From the NCBI RefSeq assembly GCF_900091725.1, contig NZ_FMBW01000030.1:357938-421937 (forward strand): DNA of 64,000 nt, given 5' to 3'. Below, piece by piece: positions 1 to 8,767 of this stretch (position 1 is its first letter; the number at the start of each line of letters is the position of its first letter). Position numbers and translations under genes: made by a program. The notes under the pieces are model-generated. The model searched no databases. It saw only the letters and a program-made list of their open reading frames with translations, and was not told the origin of the DNA. Source of the stretch: Streptomyces sp. DvalAA-43. Lineage in GTDB: Bacteria; Actinomycetota; Actinomycetes; Streptomycetales; Streptomycetaceae.

Positions 1-2
1 AT

Positions 3-53
3 TTCGTCCGGGACCACCCCGATCTCTGGAACGAGGACATCGGCGCCGGCTGA
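3..53 (+). CDS. C-terminal tail of an upstream gene (partial)
   Basis: The third frame reads FVRDHPDLWNEDIGAG and then a TGA at 51-53. The codons favour G or C in the third position, as in the neighbouring genes, so this is probably the last 16 residues of a gene that begins outside the window. Too little is present to assign a family. It lies on the same strand as the NTPase gene, about 125 bases upstream of it. Confidence 0.45.
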   Translation, partial: FVRDHPDLWNEDIGAG

Positions 54-178
54 TCCCCCGTCCCCCGCCGCACACCCCCTCAAGACGTTCGAAAATCCTC
101 TCCACTCCCCAACACCCGGGCTATATCCTCGTGTTGACGGTGTGACAGATCGGATGGAGCGTCGACGCTGGGGGTGCT

Positions 179-2275
179 GTGGAGAGAGAGCTGTACGGAC
201 GCGAGGCGATCTTCGACGACGACGGACTTGCCGCGCGCCTGACCGGCCTCACTCCGTACGGCTCCGCCCGGGTCGCCTACGAGCACCGCGACGATCCCCC
301 GGTCGCCGTGCTGACCGGCGGTCGCGGCATGGGCAAGACGGCCGTCCTCAAGCAGCTGCGCCATCTGTACCGGGAGATCACCCCGGTCGCCCTGATCGAC
401 TGCGAGACCGTCGTGGCGCCCGAGGACGCGGGGCCCGGCTGGACCCCGGTGACCGGGGCGCTGCCGGAGTTCGCCACCCAGCTGACGGCGAGGGTGCACG
501 CCGCGCGTCCGGTGTCGTTCCCCCGGCTGAGCCTCGGGCTCGTGGCGGTCGCCTCCATCTCCTGGACCCGCGAGGACGAGACACGGGCGCGGCGGGACCT
601 GCAGTCGCTCGGCCCGATCCTGGCGACCGTCGACGGCCGCGGGGACGCGGCGACCGGCTGGGTCACCAAAGTGCTGACGAAGCTGGCCGCCAACGCCTTC
701 GACTCGATGGCCCCGATGGCCGGGATGATCGCGGAAGCCACCATCGAGACGGTCCTGGAGGAATCGTTCAGCCGCTTCCAGCGCCGTTCGGCGGACTGGT
801 ACGGAAGCTATCCGCACGCGGGCGGCAACGGCCGGATCGGGCTGCGTCAGCTGGCGGTCGACTTCGAGCGCGGCGCTGATCTGCGCCGCCGGGCCGAGGA
901 CCATCTGGTGCTCGCGCTGGCCGCGGACCTGGTCGCGGCGTACGGGGGGCTGGCCTGGGGCGCCCGCCGGGGCCGCCCGGTGCTGCTGATCGACAACGCG
1001 CACACCCCGCTGGGCCGGCAGCTGGTGGAGCCGCTGCTCCGGCAGCGGGCCGCCGGGGCCCGGGACCGGATCGCGGTGTTCGCCTCCTCCCGGGTCCGGG
1101 ACCATGAGGGGCTGAGCCATGCGGTACGGCGGCGGCTGCCGGAGGTGGCGCACGGTTCGCGCTGGTCCAGGGGGACGGGGGTGACGTCCGGGATCCTGGC
1201 CGTGGAGCTGACCCCGCTCGATCCGGAGCAGGTGCGCTCCGCGTTCGACCGGCACGACCGGGCGGGCCGCATCCCGGCCGGGCTGGCCCGTGGTGTGCAC
1301 CGGCTGACGGGCGGGCGTCCGCTGGCGGTGGAGCTGCTGGCGCTGGCGGCGGGCGAGGCGGCGGAGCCCGCGTCGCTGGTGCCGGGATCGCTGCTGGACC
1401 TCATGGTGGAGGTGCGCGAGGACCGGGCACCGGCGCAGGTGGCGGACGAGCTGCTGACGCGGCTGCTGCCGGGGGCCGAACAGCGGCTGGACTTCCTCTC
1501 CGTGCTGGCCGCCGCGCACGGCGAGGACTCGGCGCGGCTGCTGGCGGGGAGCCGTCTCGGCCGGGGGTCGCCGGACGGCGATGTGGCACTGCGGATGCGT
1601 GATGCGCTGCGGGCGGACGACTGGCCCGTCGGGCGCGGCCACTTCGTCGCCGATCCGCTGCTGCGGTCGCTGCTCCTGCACCGCCTGCGGTTCCAGGACG
1701 GCGACCATCCGTCCTACGCGGTCTGGCAGGCCGTGCATGTCTCGCTGCGCGGGGCGTACGCCCCCGGCGGCCGCCACCCGAGCGTCCCGCATCTGCTGCA
1801 CCAGAAGCTGGTGCTGGGTGACGCGGAGACGTGCGTGGGACATCTGCGGCTCCGGTTCGACGAACCGGACGTGTCGGCGTGGCTCGCGCTGCTGCGCTTC
1901 GTCGCCTCGGCACCGTACCCGCGCACCCGGGGGTCCGCCGGCCCCGATCCCCGGCGCGCGGTCGCGCTCGGCCGGGCGGACAACACGGTGCCGCGAGGGC
2001 TCGAACCGTCGGCCGCGGAGCTGCACGTACTGCTGCGCCGGCTGCTGCACGGCGTATGGCTGCTGTCCGATCCGCTGGCCCTGCCGGACGAAGAGGTGAC
2101 CGACAAGATGGCGCACGAACTGCGGCAACTGTCCGGCAGACATCCGACGGGCAACAGCCTGCTGTGGGACGCGGCCACGCACTGGCCCCGGGACATCAGG
2201 GCCTGGCGGCCGCTGTCCATGCCGCCGGGCGAGCCGGGCGCGGGCGGGCGGGGGAACGGCGGGCCCGATGCGTAA
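179..2275 (+). CDS. P-loop NTPase (AAA/STAND-like), 698 aa
   Basis: The protein is cytoplasmic, with no signal peptide or clear membrane segment. The Walker A motif GGRGMGKT is at residues 47-54. A Walker B-like stretch, VLLIDNAH, is near 267-274. A winged-helix-like segment containing GVHRLTGGRPLAVELLAL follows near 375-395, the arrangement seen in STAND and AAA-16 ATPases. The C-terminal third is leucine- and arginine-rich with no domain I recognise. The GTG start is the first in-frame start and places the P-loop at the usual distance from the N terminus. The last 8 bases overlap the next gene, which encodes a membrane-anchored binding-fold protein, so the two are almost certainly co-translated. 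The ligand and output are unknown. I infer an ATP-dependent signalling or regulatory role. Confidence 0.82.
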   Translation: MERELYGREAIFDDDGLAARLTGLTPYGSARVAYEHRDDPPVAVLTGGRGMGKTAVLKQLRHLYREITPVALIDCETVVAPEDAGPGWTPVTGALPEFATQLTARVHAARPVSFPRLSLGLVAVASISWTREDETRARRDLQSLGPILATVDGRGDAATGWVTKVLTKLAANAFDSMAPMAGMIAEATIETVLEESFSRFQRRSADWYGSYPHAGGNGRIGLRQLAVDFERGADLRRRAEDHLVLALAADLVAAYGGLAWGARRGRPVLLIDNAHTPLGRQLVEPLLRQRAAGARDRIAVFASSRVRDHEGLSHAVRRRLPEVAHGSRWSRGTGVTSGILAVELTPLDPEQVRSAFDRHDRAGRIPAGLARGVHRLTGGRPLAVELLALAAGEAAEPASLVPGSLLDLMVEVREDRAPAQVADELLTRLLPGAEQRLDFLSVLAAAHGEDSARLLAGSRLGRGSPDGDVALRMRDALRADDWPVGRGHFVADPLLRSLLLHRLRFQDGDHPSYAVWQAVHVSLRGAYAPGGRHPSVPHLLHQKLVLGDAETCVGHLRLRFDEPDVSAWLALLRFVASAPYPRTRGSAGPDPRRAVALGRADNTVPRGLEPSAAELHVLLRRLLHGVWLLSDPLALPDEEVTDKMAHELRQLSGRHPTGNSLLWDAATHWPRDIRAWRPLSMPPGEPGAGGRGNGGPDA

Positions 2276-3833
2276 TCCACTGCGCTACCGCCTCTGGTAC
2301 ACGGCGCGGCAGAAGGTCGTCACCTCGGCGGTGGTGGGCGCCCTGCTGATCACGTCCGGCTGGTACGGCATCGGGCGGCTCACCGCCCCCGAGGACCGCT
2401 CCTGCGCGCCGGGGGTCGAGCGGCCGCAGGGCAGTGACGAGTGCGTCGGCGTCTCCGGTGACGGCTACGACTTCGGGCAGTCGGAGCTGGCCGGGGTCGC
2501 CGCGGCCATCGACCGGGAGAACGACACCCTGGAGCCCGGCCGGTACGCGACGGTCGCGTTGCTGCTGCCGCTGACGTCCTCGGACGCGGCGATGCGGACG
2601 AAGATGCAGCACGAGCTGCAGGGCGCGTTCGCCGCGCAGTACCGGGCCAACCGCCTCTCCAACGACCAGGTGCCGAAGATCCGGCTGGTGCTCGCCAACA
2701 CCGGGAAGAACAACCTGCTGTGGCGGCCGACGGTGGACCGGCTGAAGGGGATGACCGGGGCCCCGGACCATCTGCGGGCCGTGTCGGGGGTCGCCACCAG
2801 CAGTACGCAGGTCAAGTCGGCGGTCAAGGAGCTGACCGCCGCGCACATCGCGGTCGTCGGCACCACGATCACCGCCGACGACATCGCCAACGGCGCGAAG
2901 GGCGACCCGTTCCCCGGCCTGGCGCGGGTCTCGCCGACCAACCGGGACGAGGCGCGCGCCCTGGCCCACTTCGGGCGGGTCAAGGCGGACAAGGCACTGC
3001 TGGTGCAGGACACCAGGACCGGGGACCACTACACGGACACGCTGCGGGCGGCCTTCACCTCGCTGGTCAAGGGCACCCGCTACCAGCCGGAGCTGTTCAC
3101 CTCGCGCAGCGACCCCAACGACGAGGGCACCACGGCCAACACCTTCCAGCAGATCACCCATCTGATCTGTGACACGGACGCGGAGACGGTGTTCTTCGCC
3201 GGCCGCCACGTCCAGCTGCGGCAGTTCATCAACGCGCTCGGGGCCCGTGGCTGCCAGAACCGCGCGTTCACGATCCTGACCGGCGACGAGGGCTCGTACC
3301 TCGGCAGCGACAAGAAGCTCGACCGGAGCGCGCTCCGCCGGAAGGTGACCGTCCGCTATGCCTCGCTGGCGCACCCGGACGCCTGGGCGGCTGCCCCGGG
3401 GAAGGGCGGGGCGACGACGGGCGGGTCCCCGGCGGACTACCGGGACTTCCTGGAGCTGCTGGCCACGGTGTCGAAGAAGCCCGCGGGCCCGATCGGCCCC
3501 ACGGACCACCGGGCCCTGACCGACGGCCAGATCATCATCGCGCACGACGCGATGGCCCTGGCGGTGCACGCCATCCGGCAGGCGACCCCGGACGGCAAGC
3601 GGCTGCCGCAGCTCGCGGACGTGGGCGAGCAGTGGCCCCGGGTGAAGGGCTCACTGAAGGTGTCGGGGGCCAGCGGCTGGATCTGCCTGGACAACCACGG
3701 CAACCCGTACAACAAGGCGGTTCCGGTGGTGGAGCTGGCGCCCGAGGACGCCGGTCAGCGGTTCGTGGCGCTCGCCTGGCCGGAGCGCACGCCGCCGGAC
3801 GCGACCTGCCTGCCGCCCTCCTCGGCGCCCTGA
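2268..3833 (+). CDS. Membrane-anchored periplasmic-binding-fold protein, 521 aa
   Basis: The N terminus is short and basic, followed by one hydrophobic segment at about residues 18-37. That makes it a signal anchor rather than a lipoprotein, since there is no lipobox cysteine. The rest is extracytoplasmic and resembles a type I (Leu/Ile/Val-type) periplasmic binding protein: VALLLPLTSSD, then AVSGVATSSTQVKSAV, then HIAVVGTTITADDI, then DKALLVQDTRTGDHYTDTL and TVFFAGRHVQLRQF. No ABC permease or ATPase of the transport type is adjacent. The gene starts inside the NTPase gene. The protein may sense an extracellular ligand for that NTPase instead of serving transport. It ends 9 bases from a convergent gene. 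Confidence 0.8.
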   Translation: MRNPLRYRLWYTARQKVVTSAVVGALLITSGWYGIGRLTAPEDRSCAPGVERPQGSDECVGVSGDGYDFGQSELAGVAAAIDRENDTLEPGRYATVALLLPLTSSDAAMRTKMQHELQGAFAAQYRANRLSNDQVPKIRLVLANTGKNNLLWRPTVDRLKGMTGAPDHLRAVSGVATSSTQVKSAVKELTAAHIAVVGTTITADDIANGAKGDPFPGLARVSPTNRDEARALAHFGRVKADKALLVQDTRTGDHYTDTLRAAFTSLVKGTRYQPELFTSRSDPNDEGTTANTFQQITHLICDTDAETVFFAGRHVQLRQFINALGARGCQNRAFTILTGDEGSYLGSDKKLDRSALRRKVTVRYASLAHPDAWAAAPGKGGATTGGSPADYRDFLELLATVSKKPAGPIGPTDHRALTDGQIIIAHDAMALAVHAIRQATPDGKRLPQLADVGEQWPRVKGSLKVSGASGWICLDNHGNPYNKAVPVVELAPEDAGQRFVALAWPERTPPDATCLPPSSAP

Positions 3834-3842
3834 CCCCGCTGC

Positions 3843-4370
3843 TCACCGCTCGGCGGCCACGTACTCCTCGCGCAGCCCGGCCCACCGGACCGGGGTCCAC
3901 TTCGACCAGTCGGCGGGGTATCCGTCGAGCGCGTCCACGAGATAGCGGAAGTGGTCGTGCCAGCCCGCCAGGCAGTCGAGGCGCAGCTCGTCGTCGCCCC
4001 GGAACTCGTTGGTGAACCGCAGCAGCACATGGTCGCCGCGCGGGGGCTCCAGATGGAAGCGGACCCGGCCGTGGAGCCCGTCGAGGGTGTACTCGGCGAT
4101 CCGCTCGATGTCCCAGGCGGTGACGGTGCCGGAGGCGACCGTGGCGTGGCCCTCCTGGTCGGTGGTGAGCCAGTGGAGCGTGATCGCCCCGCCCATGCGC
4201 GGCTCGAAGGGGTCGGCGGCGGCGAGCCAGCCGGGCAGCCCCCCGGAACTGGCGACGGCTGCCCACACCCGCGGAACGGGGTGGGGCAGCCGTAGCGTGA
4301 ACCTCAGGGTGTGCAGGTCACCGTGGGTCTCGCTGGTGCCGGGCTCGATGACGGGGGTCGCATCGGTCAT
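3843..4370 (-). CDS. SRPBCC-fold (START/AHSA1-like) protein
   Basis: This 175-residue protein has the layout of the SRPBCC superfamily. An early strand-helix, LRFTLRLPHPVPRVWAAVAS, is followed by a central WLAAADPFEPRMGGAI. A C-terminal helix, WHDHFRYLVDALDGYPADW, contains the H-x-x-x-x-L packing typical of AHSA1 and polyketide-cyclase-like proteins. Such proteins bind hydrophobic ligands in a cavity; the ligand here cannot be inferred. The gene is convergent with the binding-fold protein and lies about 50 bases downstream of ccsB on the same strand, so some read-through from the ccs operon is possible. Confidence 0.8.
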   Translation of the reverse strand: MTDATPVIEPGTSETHGDLHTLRFTLRLPHPVPRVWAAVASSGGLPGWLAAADPFEPRMGGAITLHWLTTDQEGHATVASGTVTAWDIERIAEYTLDGLHGRVRFHLEPPRGDHVLLRFTNEFRGDDELRLDCLAGWHDHFRYLVDALDGYPADWSKWTPVRWAGLREEYVAAER

Positions 4371-4420
4371 GGTTCCAGCGTGGCCCGGTGGTGCGGAATC
4401 CGCACCCTTGTGTGACGGGA

Positions 4421-5509
4421 TCAGACGCCGGCGTAGGAGTGCTTGCCGGTGACGAAGATGTTGACGCCGTAGTAGTTGAAGAGCCAGCAGCCGAAGGCGA
4501 TCAGCGCCAGGTAGGCGGCCTTGCGGCCCTTCCAGCCGGCGGTGGCGCGGGCGTGCAGGTAGCAGGCGTACGCGACCCAGGTGATGAAGGACCAGACCTC
4601 CTTGGGGTCCCAGCCCCAGTAGCGGCCCCAGGCGTCACCCGCCCAGATGGCGCCCGCGATGATCGTGAACGTCCACAGCGGGAAGACGGCCGCGTTGATC
4701 CGGTACGAGAACTTGTCGAGGCTCGACGCGGACGGCATCCGGGAGAGCACGGACTGGGCGAACGCTCCCGGCTGCTGTCCGTTGGCGAGCTTGTTCTCGT
4801 AGCTGTCGCGGAAGAGGTAGATCAGGGTGCCGATGCCGCCGATGAAGAACACGGCGCCGCAGATGATGGCGGTGGAGACGTGGATCCACAGCCAGTACGA
4901 GTGCAGCGCGGGCACCAGCTGGTCACTGGAGGTGTAGAGCACCGTGGTCGCGAGGCCGAGGTCCAGCAGGACGGCGGTGACCAGGATCAGGCCCATCCAG
5001 CGGACGTTCTTCTTCAGCACCAGCAGGGTCAGGTACGCGCCGACCGCCACCGTGGAGAAGGTGATCGAGAACTCGTACATGTTGCCCCAGGGGGCACGCT
5101 GCACGGACAGTGCGCGGGCGACCACCCCGGCGGCCTGTACGAGGAAGGCGAGCACGGTCATGGAGACCGCCATCCGCCCGTACAGATCGCCCTTGAACGT
5201 GCCGCCGGCCGCGCCGGGCCCGTCCGGTACGTCGCGGGATCCGGCCGCCGCGCGCGTGATGATCTTCGGCCGGTCCAGTACGGCGGTGCCGCCGCCCTGC
5301 TGCGCGACCTGCACCTTCACCGAGCCGGCGGCGTCCGCGCCCTCGGCCCCCGTCAGCGCGGCGGCGGTGCGGCCGACCTTGCTGCGGCTGCCGAACACCC
5401 ACTCCGCGATGTGTGCGAAGAAGGCCAGGGTGTAGACGGCCATCGACGAATAGATCAGCACATTGCTGGTGTGCGCCAGGTTCTCGTTGGTTGCGGCGGC
5501 GAGATTCAC
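4421..5509 (-). CDS. ccsB: Cytochrome c biogenesis protein CcsB (ResC/CcsA-type haem handling)
   Basis: This polytopic membrane protein has the tryptophan-rich haem-handling motif WGRYWGWDPKEVW near residues 294-306, and histidines flank the adjacent membrane helices. In system II cytochrome c maturation, ResC/CcsA works with ResB/Ccs1 to export haem and attach it to apocytochrome c outside the membrane. The GTG start at 5507-5509 overlaps the resB stop codon (GTGA arrangement), which indicates translational coupling. A charged loop around residues 45-100 separates the first membrane segment from the core. The protein is about 362 residues, normal for actinobacterial CcsB. It is the last gene of the resA-ccdA-resB-ccsB operon. 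Confidence 0.93.
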   Translation of the reverse strand: MNLAAATNENLAHTSNVLIYSSMAVYTLAFFAHIAEWVFGSRSKVGRTAAALTGAEGADAAGSVKVQVAQQGGGTAVLDRPKIITRAAAGSRDVPDGPGAAGGTFKGDLYGRMAVSMTVLAFLVQAAGVVARALSVQRAPWGNMYEFSITFSTVAVGAYLTLLVLKKNVRWMGLILVTAVLLDLGLATTVLYTSSDQLVPALHSYWLWIHVSTAIICGAVFFIGGIGTLIYLFRDSYENKLANGQQPGAFAQSVLSRMPSASSLDKFSYRINAAVFPLWTFTIIAGAIWAGDAWGRYWGWDPKEVWSFITWVAYACYLHARATAGWKGRKAAYLALIAFGCWLFNYYGVNIFVTGKHSYAGV

Positions 5510-7314
5510 TTCTCAGCCCCTTCGGCAGGTTCTTCGGAGGATTCTTCGACGGAGTCGGAATCCGGTTCGGGGGATGAACCGGGCTCGGTATCGGTGCCGG
5601 GCGCGGCATCGGCCTCGGGCGCCGTGGGCGCCGAGGCGATGAGCGTGACCGCGAGGTCGGCCAGCTCCTCGGGCAGCTTCGCGGACTCGCTGCGGCCGAG
5701 ACCCGCCATTTCGACGACCGTGACGCCGTCCGCGCCGGGGGTCACCCGCACCCAGACCCGGCGCCGCTGGATGAAGAGCGAGCCCGCGAGTCCGGCGATC
5801 GCGGCGACGGCTCCGGTGAGCGCCCAGCCGCTGGCGGGCTGCTCGGAGATCTGGAAGCTGGCCCACTCCTGGATGCCCTCGAAGGTGATGGAGCCCGCGC
5901 CGTCGGGCAGCTTCATCGTCTCGCCGACCAGCAGGCGCTGCTTGAGCTGCTTGCCGTCGGCGTCCTTGAACTCCTTCATCTTGGACTTGTCCAGCTGGTA
6001 CACGTTCTGCGCCAGCCCGGAGTCGGGCCCGAGGTAGCCGTAGTAGCCGTTGAGTGCCAGTACGGGCATGTCGGCGGCCGGGAACTGCGAGAACATCGTG
6101 CCCTTGCCGTTGCCCGCGAAGGTCGGCACGAAGAACGCCTGGAAGCCCAGCTGGGTCTTCTTGCCGTTCTTGTCGCGGTAGCCGTCGAAGACCTTGATCG
6201 CACCGGTCGAGGTGACGTTGTTGTCGATGGGCAGCAGCGGCACCGGGCTCCGGTAGACCTCCTTGCCCCTGCCGTCCTTGACCGAGACGACCGGCGCGTA
6301 GCCGTGGGCGTTGAGATAGACCTTGGTGCCGTCGACGACGAGGGGCTCGTTGACCTTGATGACGGTCTTCTGCGGCTTGCCGTACGCGCCCTTCTCGTAC
6401 GTCACATGGGCCTCGTAGGTCCTGGGCGTACCGATCTGGGGGCCGCGGCGCTCGTACGTACCGATGAACTTGTCGAGCGTGAAGCTGAACGGGGCGAGCG
6501 AGTCGTCGTCGAAGAGCGAACCGGACTTGAAGTCGTCGTACTGGGTGATCGTGTTGGAGAAGCCGTCGCCCTCGACGATCAGCTTGCCGCCCTCGGACTT
6601 GAAGAGCTGCCCGTAGGCGAACGCCACCAGCATCACGATCAGGGCGACGTGGAAGACCAGGTTCCCGGCCTCGCGCAGATAGCCCTTCTCCGCGGCGACG
6701 GCGTCGCCCACGGCGTGTGCGCGGTAGCGCCGCTTCCGCATCATCGCGAGCGCCGCCTCGCGGACCCGCTCGGGCTCTGCCCCGGTGCGCCAGGTGGTGT
6801 ACGCGGGCAGCCTGGTCAGGCGCTTGGGGGCGCCCGGCGGCCGGCTGCGCAGCTGGCCGATGAACTGGCCGGTGCGCGGCACGATGCAGCCGATGAGCGA
6901 GACGAACAACAGGATGTAGATCGCGGAGAACCACACCGAGCTGTAGACGTCGAAGAACTGGAGCTTCTCGTAGAGCGGCGAGACGGTGGTGTGGGCCTTC
7001 TTGAAGGTCTCCACCTTCATCTCGTCCACGCTGTTCTGCGGGATCAGCGAGCCGGGGATGGCGCCGAGCGACAGCAGGAAGAGCAGGATCAGCGCGACCC
7101 GCATCGAGGTGAGCTGCCGCCAGAACCAGCGGAACCAGCCGATGACGCCCATGGCGGGCAGACCGGCCGCGCTCTCCTCGCTCGGGGCGGTGGAGAGCTG
7201 GGAACCGGCCGCGCCCAGCTCGCGGGCGTTCTCCCGGTCCCGCTCGTCCCGCGCCTTCCGCTCGTCCCGGCGCTCGCGCTCCGGGGCGGGGGGGTTGGAC
7301 TTGGTGTTGCTCAT
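5506..7314 (-). CDS. resB: Cytochrome c biogenesis protein ResB (Ccs1)
   Basis: This 602-residue member of the ResB family has a charged cytoplasmic N terminus of about 70 residues. Membrane segments follow: VALILLFLLSLGAIPG, then SSVWFSAIYILLFVSLIGCIV, then NLVFHVALIVMLVAFAYG. A large extracytoplasmic domain comes next, then a fourth segment, ALTGAVAAIAGLAGSLFI. The tail is acidic, rich in Glu, Ser and Pro. ResB pairs with CcsB to deliver haem to apocytochrome c. The ATG at 7312-7314 starts MSNTKSNPP; the reading frame stays open upstream into ccdA, but that part is a shadow of ccdA. The start lies 5 bases after the ccdA stop codon. Confidence 0.93.
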   Translation of the reverse strand: MSNTKSNPPAPERERRDERKARDERDRENARELGAAGSQLSTAPSEESAAGLPAMGVIGWFRWFWRQLTSMRVALILLFLLSLGAIPGSLIPQNSVDEMKVETFKKAHTTVSPLYEKLQFFDVYSSVWFSAIYILLFVSLIGCIVPRTGQFIGQLRSRPPGAPKRLTRLPAYTTWRTGAEPERVREAALAMMRKRRYRAHAVGDAVAAEKGYLREAGNLVFHVALIVMLVAFAYGQLFKSEGGKLIVEGDGFSNTITQYDDFKSGSLFDDDSLAPFSFTLDKFIGTYERRGPQIGTPRTYEAHVTYEKGAYGKPQKTVIKVNEPLVVDGTKVYLNAHGYAPVVSVKDGRGKEVYRSPVPLLPIDNNVTSTGAIKVFDGYRDKNGKKTQLGFQAFFVPTFAGNGKGTMFSQFPAADMPVLALNGYYGYLGPDSGLAQNVYQLDKSKMKEFKDADGKQLKQRLLVGETMKLPDGAGSITFEGIQEWASFQISEQPASGWALTGAVAAIAGLAGSLFIQRRRVWVRVTPGADGVTVVEMAGLGRSESAKLPEELADLAVTLIASAPTAPEADAAPGTDTEPGSSPEPDSDSVEESSEEPAEGAEK

Positions 7315-7319
7315 GGAAC

Positions 7320-8084
7320 TCAGATCCCCACCGTGAAGCCGTTGGACCAGCTCTGCAATTGCTGCATCATCGTGCCCCACACCCCGGTCAGCAGGAGGAG
7401 ACCGGTCGCGATCATCATGACGCCGCCGATGCGCATGACCCACGCGTAGTGCCGCTTGACCCAGCCGAACGCGCCGAGCGCCTTGCGGAAGGCGACCGCG
7501 GCAAGCACGAAGGGGACGCCGAGGCCGAGGCAGTACGCGATGGTCAGTATCGCCCCGCGTCCGGCGGTGCCCTGGTCCATCGCGAGGATGCTCACCGAGC
7601 TGAGCGTCGGGCCGAGACAGGGGGTCCAGCCGATCCCGAAGAGGGCGCCCAGCAGCGGCGCGCCCGCCAGCCCGGTCACCGGCCTCTTGTGGATGCGGAA
7701 TTCGCGCTGGGTCATCCAGGGCATCAGGCCCATGAAGAAGATCCCCATCAGGATCATCAGCACGCCGAGGATCTTGGTGAGGATCCCGCTCTGCTCCTGG
7801 AGGGTCTGGCCGAAGAAGCCGAAGAGGGCGCCGCCGGAGACGAACACGGCGGTGAAGCCGAGTACGAAGAGCGAGGCGCCCGCGACCATCCGCCCCCGCC
7901 GGGCCTGCGCCAGGTCCGTGCCGCTGACCCCGGTGACGTAGCTGAGGTAGCCGGGGACGAGCGGCAGGACGCACGGCGAGAAGAACGAGACGAGCCCGGC
8001 GAGCACGGCGAGGGGCAGGGCGACGATCAGCGCCCCGTCCACGATCGTCGAGTTCTCGCCCTGGAGCGCGGCAAGGGTGTGCAC
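7320..8084 (-). CDS. ccdA: CcdA-type thiol-disulfide transmembrane reductase
   Basis: This 254-residue protein has about six hydrophobic helices. It carries the two conserved cysteine motifs of the CcdA/DsbD-beta family: FSPCVLPLVPGYLSYVTG near residue 37 and GWTPCLGP near 155. CcdA carries electrons from cytoplasmic thioredoxin across the membrane to an extracytoplasmic thioredoxin such as ResA. That in turn keeps the CxxCH haem-binding cysteines of apocytochrome c reduced. A GTG start at 8082-8084 leaves 4 bases after the upstream resA stop codon. It is part of the four-gene ccs operon. Confidence 0.93.
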   Translation of the reverse strand: MHTLAALQGENSTIVDGALIVALPLAVLAGLVSFFSPCVLPLVPGYLSYVTGVSGTDLAQARRGRMVAGASLFVLGFTAVFVSGGALFGFFGQTLQEQSGILTKILGVLMILMGIFFMGLMPWMTQREFRIHKRPVTGLAGAPLLGALFGIGWTPCLGPTLSSVSILAMDQGTAGRGAILTIAYCLGLGVPFVLAAVAFRKALGAFGWVKRHYAWVMRIGGVMMIATGLLLLTGVWGTMMQQLQSWSNGFTVGI

Positions 8085-8088
8085 GGAA

Positions 8089-8700
8089 TCACTTCTCCGC
8101 GATCAGCGGGTCGATCATCTTGTGCAGCTTGTCGGAGTCGAGGGCGGCCAGGGAGCGGGCGGCGATCTTGCCGTCCCGGTCCAGGACCACGGTCGACGGA
8201 ATGGCCTGCGGACGCAGCGTGCCCTTGGGGAAGCGCAGAATGAGCTTGCCGACCGGGTCGTAGAGGCTGGGGTAGGGAACCCCGTAGTCCTTCTCGAAGC
8301 TGATCGCGGGGCCCTTCTTGGAGTCCCGGGTGTTGATCCCGACGAACTGGACGTCCTTGTCCTTCGTCTCCTTCGCCACCCGGGAGAAGTACTGGGCCTC
8401 AAGGCGGCAGGGCCCGCACCACGAGCCCCACAGGTTCAGCACGACGACCTTGCCCTTGTAGTCGGCGACGTCGAGCTGCTTGCCGTCGAGGGTCTCGCCG
8501 TTCAGCTTCGGCGCGGCCTTGCGGTCGCCCTTGTCCACGGTCGAGATCCCGCCACTGCCCGTGACGAAGTTCGTGTTGCCACCGCCTCCGGCCTTGTTGC
8601 CGTCCCCGCCGCACGCGGTCAGCGTGAGGGCGAGTGCGGCGGCCGCAGCGGGGGCGGCGAGCAGGGTGAAGCGGCGTCGGGGTGCGCGGCCATAGCTCAT
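8089..8700 (-). CDS. resA: ResA/TlpA-type membrane-tethered thioredoxin
   Basis: The protein begins MSYGRAPRRR, followed by an Ala/Leu signal segment and a lipobox, LTAC, with Cys30. It is therefore an extracytoplasmic lipoprotein. The thioredoxin active site WCGPC covers Cys95-Cys98 in the context VVVLNLWGSWCGPCRLEA. It reduces the haem-binding cysteines of apocytochrome c, using electrons from CcdA, which is encoded directly downstream. The start is set by the signal peptide; the longer open frame upstream has no signal sequence. It is the first gene of the ccs operon. A Rex-like operator at 8700-8715 touches the start codon, which suggests redox control of the whole operon. Confidence 0.92.
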   Translation of the reverse strand: MSYGRAPRRRFTLLAAPAAAAALALTLTACGGDGNKAGGGGNTNFVTGSGGISTVDKGDRKAAPKLNGETLDGKQLDVADYKGKVVVLNLWGSWCGPCRLEAQYFSRVAKETKDKDVQFVGINTRDSKKGPAISFEKDYGVPYPSLYDPVGKLILRFPKGTLRPQAIPSTVVLDRDGKIAARSLAALDSDKLHKMIDPLIAEK

Positions 8701-8715
8701 GTGAAAAGTTTCGCA
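8700..8715 (-). promoter_or_regulatory. Putative Rex operator (ROP) at the resA start
   Basis: The plus strand reads TGTGAAAAGTTTCGCA with A and T flanks. It matches the actinobacterial Rex half-sites TGTGAA and TTCACA at 11 of 12 positions, separated by 4 bases; the mismatch is G for A. It overlaps the last base of the resA start codon. resA-type genes are reported Rex targets in Streptomyces, and rex itself lies 44 kb away in this window with a matching site. Confidence 0.6.
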
Positions 8716-8767
8716 TGGCGGTTTCGGCGATCTCTGGCACCCCCCTCGGTGCCCGTAAAGCCCGTTG

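Noticed and set aside
80..2182. 700-aa open frame on the minus strand opposite the NTPase gene
   Set aside because: It is Arg/Gln/Pro-rich with no domain, and exactly overlaps a gene with Walker motifs. It is a product of high third-position GC.
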